A stretch of DNA of 7,660 bases from an uncultured Saprospiraceae bacterium (lineage in GTDB: Bacteria > Bacteroidota > Bacteroidia > Chitinophagales > Saprospiraceae): positions 1 to 7,660 of the forward strand of contig CALHKJ010000522.1 of NCBI GenBank assembly GCA_938033975.1, in the 5' to 3' direction. Under the pieces are notes generated by a model that saw only the letters and a list, made by a program, of their open reading frames with translations, was not told the origin of the DNA and did no database searches. The first letter of the stretch is position 1. Each line of letters begins with the position of its first letter. The position numbers and the translations under genes are program-made. This document shows, piece after piece, positions 5,052 through 7,660 of the stretch.

Positions 5052-5817
5052 GAAACTCATTTCAGCCATACTCATAGATGACGAATTAAGTTGTTTAGAA
5101 GTCTTACAATCAGAGCTTGGTAAAAGTTGTCCTGAAGTTAAAGTTCATGCCCTTTGTCAATCTGCGAAGGAAGGCCTTATTGCTTTCAATAAAATCAAGC
5201 CTGATTTGATTTTTTTGGATATCGACATGCCCATGATAGATGGTTTTGAATTTCTTGAATTACTTCCACCTTCTCATCAAGCAGATATAATATTTGTCAC
5301 CGCTTTTAATGACTTTGCAATAAAAGCAATTCGAGTAAGTGCCGCAGATTATTTACTCAAGCCAATCAACTCAAGCATTTTAAAAGAAGCTTTGGCGAGA
5401 ATAAAAGCGAAAAATGCCGCAAACCAAATTACAGATTTTGACTTTTTATTAAATCAGATTAAAAACTTGAAAGGCAATGGTATTACCAAAATAGCCTTGC
5501 CAACATTTAATGGGATTTCAATGGTCAAGATCAGTGAAATTAATTATTGTAAGGCGGATAGCAATTATACTTATGTCTACAAGTCCGATGGATCAAATAT
5601 TTTGGTTACCAAATCGCTAAGCTTTATAGATGATTTACTCTCAGATTTATTATTTTTTAGATGTCATAAAAGTTATTTAATAAACCTAAATTTTGTAGAT
5701 CAAGTATTAAAAGTAAATAACATTGTTGTCTTAAACAATGAACGCGTGCCAATTTCAAGGAGAAGAAAAAGTGAATTGCTACAACTATTAAGTTCGAATG
5801 AAAATATCAACAATTAA
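5050..5817 (+). CDS. LytTR-family response regulator
   Basis: The 255-residue protein has two domains. Residues about 5-120 are a phosphoacceptor receiver with acidic pair Asp10/Asp11, phosphorylation site Asp57 in FLDIDMP, Thr84 in VTAF and Lys104 in LLKP, so all key residues are present. Residues about 146-248 are a LytTR DNA-binding domain, with YCKADSNYTYVY, LVTKSLSFIDDLL, FFRCHKSYLINL and VPISRRRK visible. In the family such regulators are phosphorylated by a partner LytS/YehU-type kinase and bind paired DNA repeats. The partner here is almost certainly the kinase encoded next, whose start overlaps this gene by 20 bases. ATG 5050 is the only sensible start because the receiver begins at once. 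Its expression may be limited by the inverted repeat covering the start codon, or autoregulated through it; that is inference. Confidence 0.94.
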   Translation: MKLISAILIDDELSCLEVLQSELGKSCPEVKVHALCQSAKEGLIAFNKIKPDLIFLDIDMPMIDGFEFLELLPPSHQADIIFVTAFNDFAIKAIRVSAADYLLKPINSSILKEALARIKAKNAANQITDFDFLLNQIKNLKGNGITKIALPTFNGISMVKISEINYCKADSNYTYVYKSDGSNILVTKSLSFIDDLLSDLLFFRCHKSYLINLNFVDQVLKVNNIVVLNNERVPISRRRKSELLQLLSSNENINN

Positions 5818-7660
5818 TCCATTTGATCTGCAGAAAAATATTGAGAACTTGAAAATTTGGCTTAAAATCCTAATAACACTTTTTTCATTTTTATTCTTAC
5901 AAAACCTCAATGCTCAAGAAACTATAGATGTCAAATTTTTCAAACAAAAATTTTATGATGTTCTCTATTTAAATACAGATGTTCTTTATGTAGAATCTTC
6001 AATCAATGTAAAAGCAAGTTCAATTCTAAAAGATTCAATCTTTGTCAAACCCAAGGCATCACTGCATTACATAGACATTAAATCTCCAAGTGCGTGGTTT
6101 AAATTTAAATTGGAAAACACTGACATTGAGGATGTAGTTGTATCCTTTGTTTTTCCTAAAGTAGATTCTACATATTTATTTCAGCTTATCGATAAACAAG
6201 CTTTACTCGTGTCAAGCTTGGCTGGAAATCAAGTGTATAACGATACTGTTTCTATCGGTGAGACAAAAGAGTATCTACTCAATCTAAGGTCACTTAATAA
6301 TGTCTTGGGAAAACAAGGTGTAAGTATTTATACTGACAAATCGCTTCAACGGTTGAGGTATCGTCAAGGTGAAAAGGTATTCAATGTGGTAATTATTAAT
6401 TCCTTGTTTATTGGAGCATTCATTATTTTATTTTTCTATCACTTCTTTTTGTATGTCCAAAATCGTAAGAGGATTTACATTCCTTATTTTATGTACATTT
6501 TGACCTTGGCTGTTTACTTCTTTGTCAAGCATCCATTGTTTATGATGTACTATGCAACCGATGAAGTATTGGCCTCAAATTTCTTTGCTTTTAATATAGT
6601 AATCCAACCCTTTATATACATTTTCTATGCACAATTTACAAGAGTTTTCTGGCAGACTAATGAAAAGTTTAAAAGCATAGATACATTATTGAGAATTATT
6701 ATCATAGTCAGTATAGTATTGGTCGCAATATACTTGATTTTGATTGGTTTAAATCATCCAGTTCTTCTCCAAATTCATGATATATATCGCATCATACTTA
6801 TTGGTCTAAGCATTTATATTCTAATTTATTTTAGTAGACACTTCACAAAAGAAACGAGCTACTATATATTCGGAGCAGGTTGTTATTTGTTCTTTAGTTT
6901 TATGGCTTTTGCAGATTCAAAATTTGACCTCACAGATTACAGAAATTTATTTATGCACATTGGTGCAATTCTTGAAATTCTCTTTTTCGCTTTTGGACTT
7001 GGCTATAAAATGAAAAAGATAGAAGTAGAAAAGATTAAAAATCAAAATGAACTAATAGAACAATACGCTGAAAATGACCAACTCCAATTGGCTTTAGAAG
7101 AAGAATTAAAGAAGCAGCTTTCCATAAGCCAAAAGGAAAATCAGATGATGGAAATTGAATCACGTCTCTTAAGAAGTAGGATGAATCCACATTTCTTATT
7201 CAATACTATGAATGCTCTAAAAAATCATATTTATAAGAATAAAACTACAGAGGCTAGCAATTATCTTGATCAATTATCTATGCTGCTTAGACGAGTACTT
7301 GAATACAGCGGAGAGAAGAAAATAAGCTTAAAACAAGAATTAGACCTCGTTGAAAATTACTTAAAATTGGAGCAACAAAGAATGGATGGAAATTTTGAGT
7401 TTCAATTTTTAATTCCTGAAGATCTTGATTTAGGTTATATCAAATTACCCCCAATGATTTTACAGCCCTTTGTTGAAAACAGCATTTGGCACGGTGTCCG
7501 TTATTTAGAGTCAAGGAATGGTATTATCAAAATAATAGTGAATGAAAAAGACGACAGCATTGAAATCCTGATTGATGATAATGGAGTTGGAAGAGAAATA
7601 GCCAAGAGCATACAAGCCAAAAACAAAACGAAACCTAAGTCTTTAGCAACCGAATTGACA
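5798..7660 (+). CDS. 7TM-DISM-type sensor histidine kinase (LytS/YehU class), C-terminus cut by the window edge
   Basis: An open frame of 621 codons runs from ATG 5798 to the right edge. ATG 5798 is the first start after an in-frame stop at 5789, and it overlaps the response-regulator gene by 20 bases, indicating translational coupling. The N-terminus has a hydrophobic signal segment ending LNA-Q (about residue 39). Residues about 40-190 form a periplasmic sensing domain resembling 7TMR-DISMED2. Roughly seven membrane segments follow (about 195-403). A coiled coil comes next (about 404-456), then the His_kinase domain with RMNPHFLFNT, where His465 is the predicted phosphorylation site. The ATP-binding region shows LQPFVENSIWHG with Asn561 (N box) and DDNGVGRE (G box, 593-600). 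Only the last few dozen residues should be missing. It should phosphorylate the adjacent LytTR regulator. The signal it senses is unknown; in other 7TM-DISM proteins it is often a carbohydrate or other small ligand. Confidence 0.93.
   Translation, partial: MKISTINPFDLQKNIENLKIWLKILITLFSFLFLQNLNAQETIDVKFFKQKFYDVLYLNTDVLYVESSINVKASSILKDSIFVKPKASLHYIDIKSPSAWFKFKLENTDIEDVVVSFVFPKVDSTYLFQLIDKQALLVSSLAGNQVYNDTVSIGETKEYLLNLRSLNNVLGKQGVSIYTDKSLQRLRYRQGEKVFNVVIINSLFIGAFIILFFYHFFLYVQNRKRIYIPYFMYILTLAVYFFVKHPLFMMYYATDEVLASNFFAFNIVIQPFIYIFYAQFTRVFWQTNEKFKSIDTLLRIIIIVSIVLVAIYLILIGLNHPVLLQIHDIYRIILIGLSIYILIYFSRHFTKETSYYIFGAGCYLFFSFMAFADSKFDLTDYRNLFMHIGAILEILFFAFGLGYKMKKIEVEKIKNQNELIEQYAENDQLQLALEEELKKQLSISQKENQMMEIESRLLRSRMNPHFLFNTMNALKNHIYKNKTTEASNYLDQLSMLLRRVLEYSGEKKISLKQELDLVENYLKLEQQRMDGNFEFQFLIPEDLDLGYIKLPPMILQPFVENSIWHGVRYLESRNGIIKIIVNEKDDSIEILIDDNGVGREIAKSIQAKNKTKPKSLATELT

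Overview
The window looks like chromosomal DNA of a Bacteroidota (Cytophagales/Flavobacteriales-like) bacterium. The DNA is AT-rich. Shine-Dalgarno-like sites are almost absent. Several gene starts are preceded by TAnnTTTG-like -7 elements. The protein families are typical of the phylum: a 7TM-DISM-type sensor kinase with a LytTR response regulator, a secreted protein with the 'APDASAILDVQSSDKG' N-terminal module, and a HELGH lipoprotein. No mobile element, CRISPR array, rRNA or tRNA was seen.

Layout. (1) The minus strand from 316 to the left edge carries the N-terminal part of homogentisate 1,2-dioxygenase (hmgA). (2) A roughly 190-base divergent intergenic region contains a perfect 16-base palindrome close to hmgA and a repeated 11-base promoter-like motif. 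(3) A tight plus-strand run (gaps of 9, 14 and 4 bases) holds a secreted fibre-like protein, a TetR-family regulator, and the two subunits of a 3-oxoacid (acetoacetate) CoA-transferase, scoA and scoB. (4) Next is a small lipoprotein with a zinc-metalloprotease signature, then proC (pyrroline-5-carboxylate reductase) behind its own promoter-like element. (5) A 285-base spacer follows, then a LytTR response regulator overlapping a membrane-bound sensor histidine kinase, which runs off the right edge.

How the genes fit together. HmgA feeds the tyrosine/phenylalanine degradation route that ends in fumarate and acetoacetate. ScoAB activates acetoacetate to acetoacetyl-CoA using succinyl-CoA. The left half is therefore plausibly an aromatic amino-acid/ketone-body catabolic locus, with the TetR protein as a candidate local regulator and the palindrome as a candidate operator. 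That regulatory link is inference. ProC is proline biosynthesis and probably unrelated. The right-hand two-component pair is a separate unit.

The most striking unexplained structure is a perfect 12-base inverted repeat (arms 5011-5022 and 5040-5051). Its right arm covers the first two bases of the response-regulator start codon. I did not find a clearly new multi-gene system. The best leads are regulatory DNA and two poorly characterised exported proteins.
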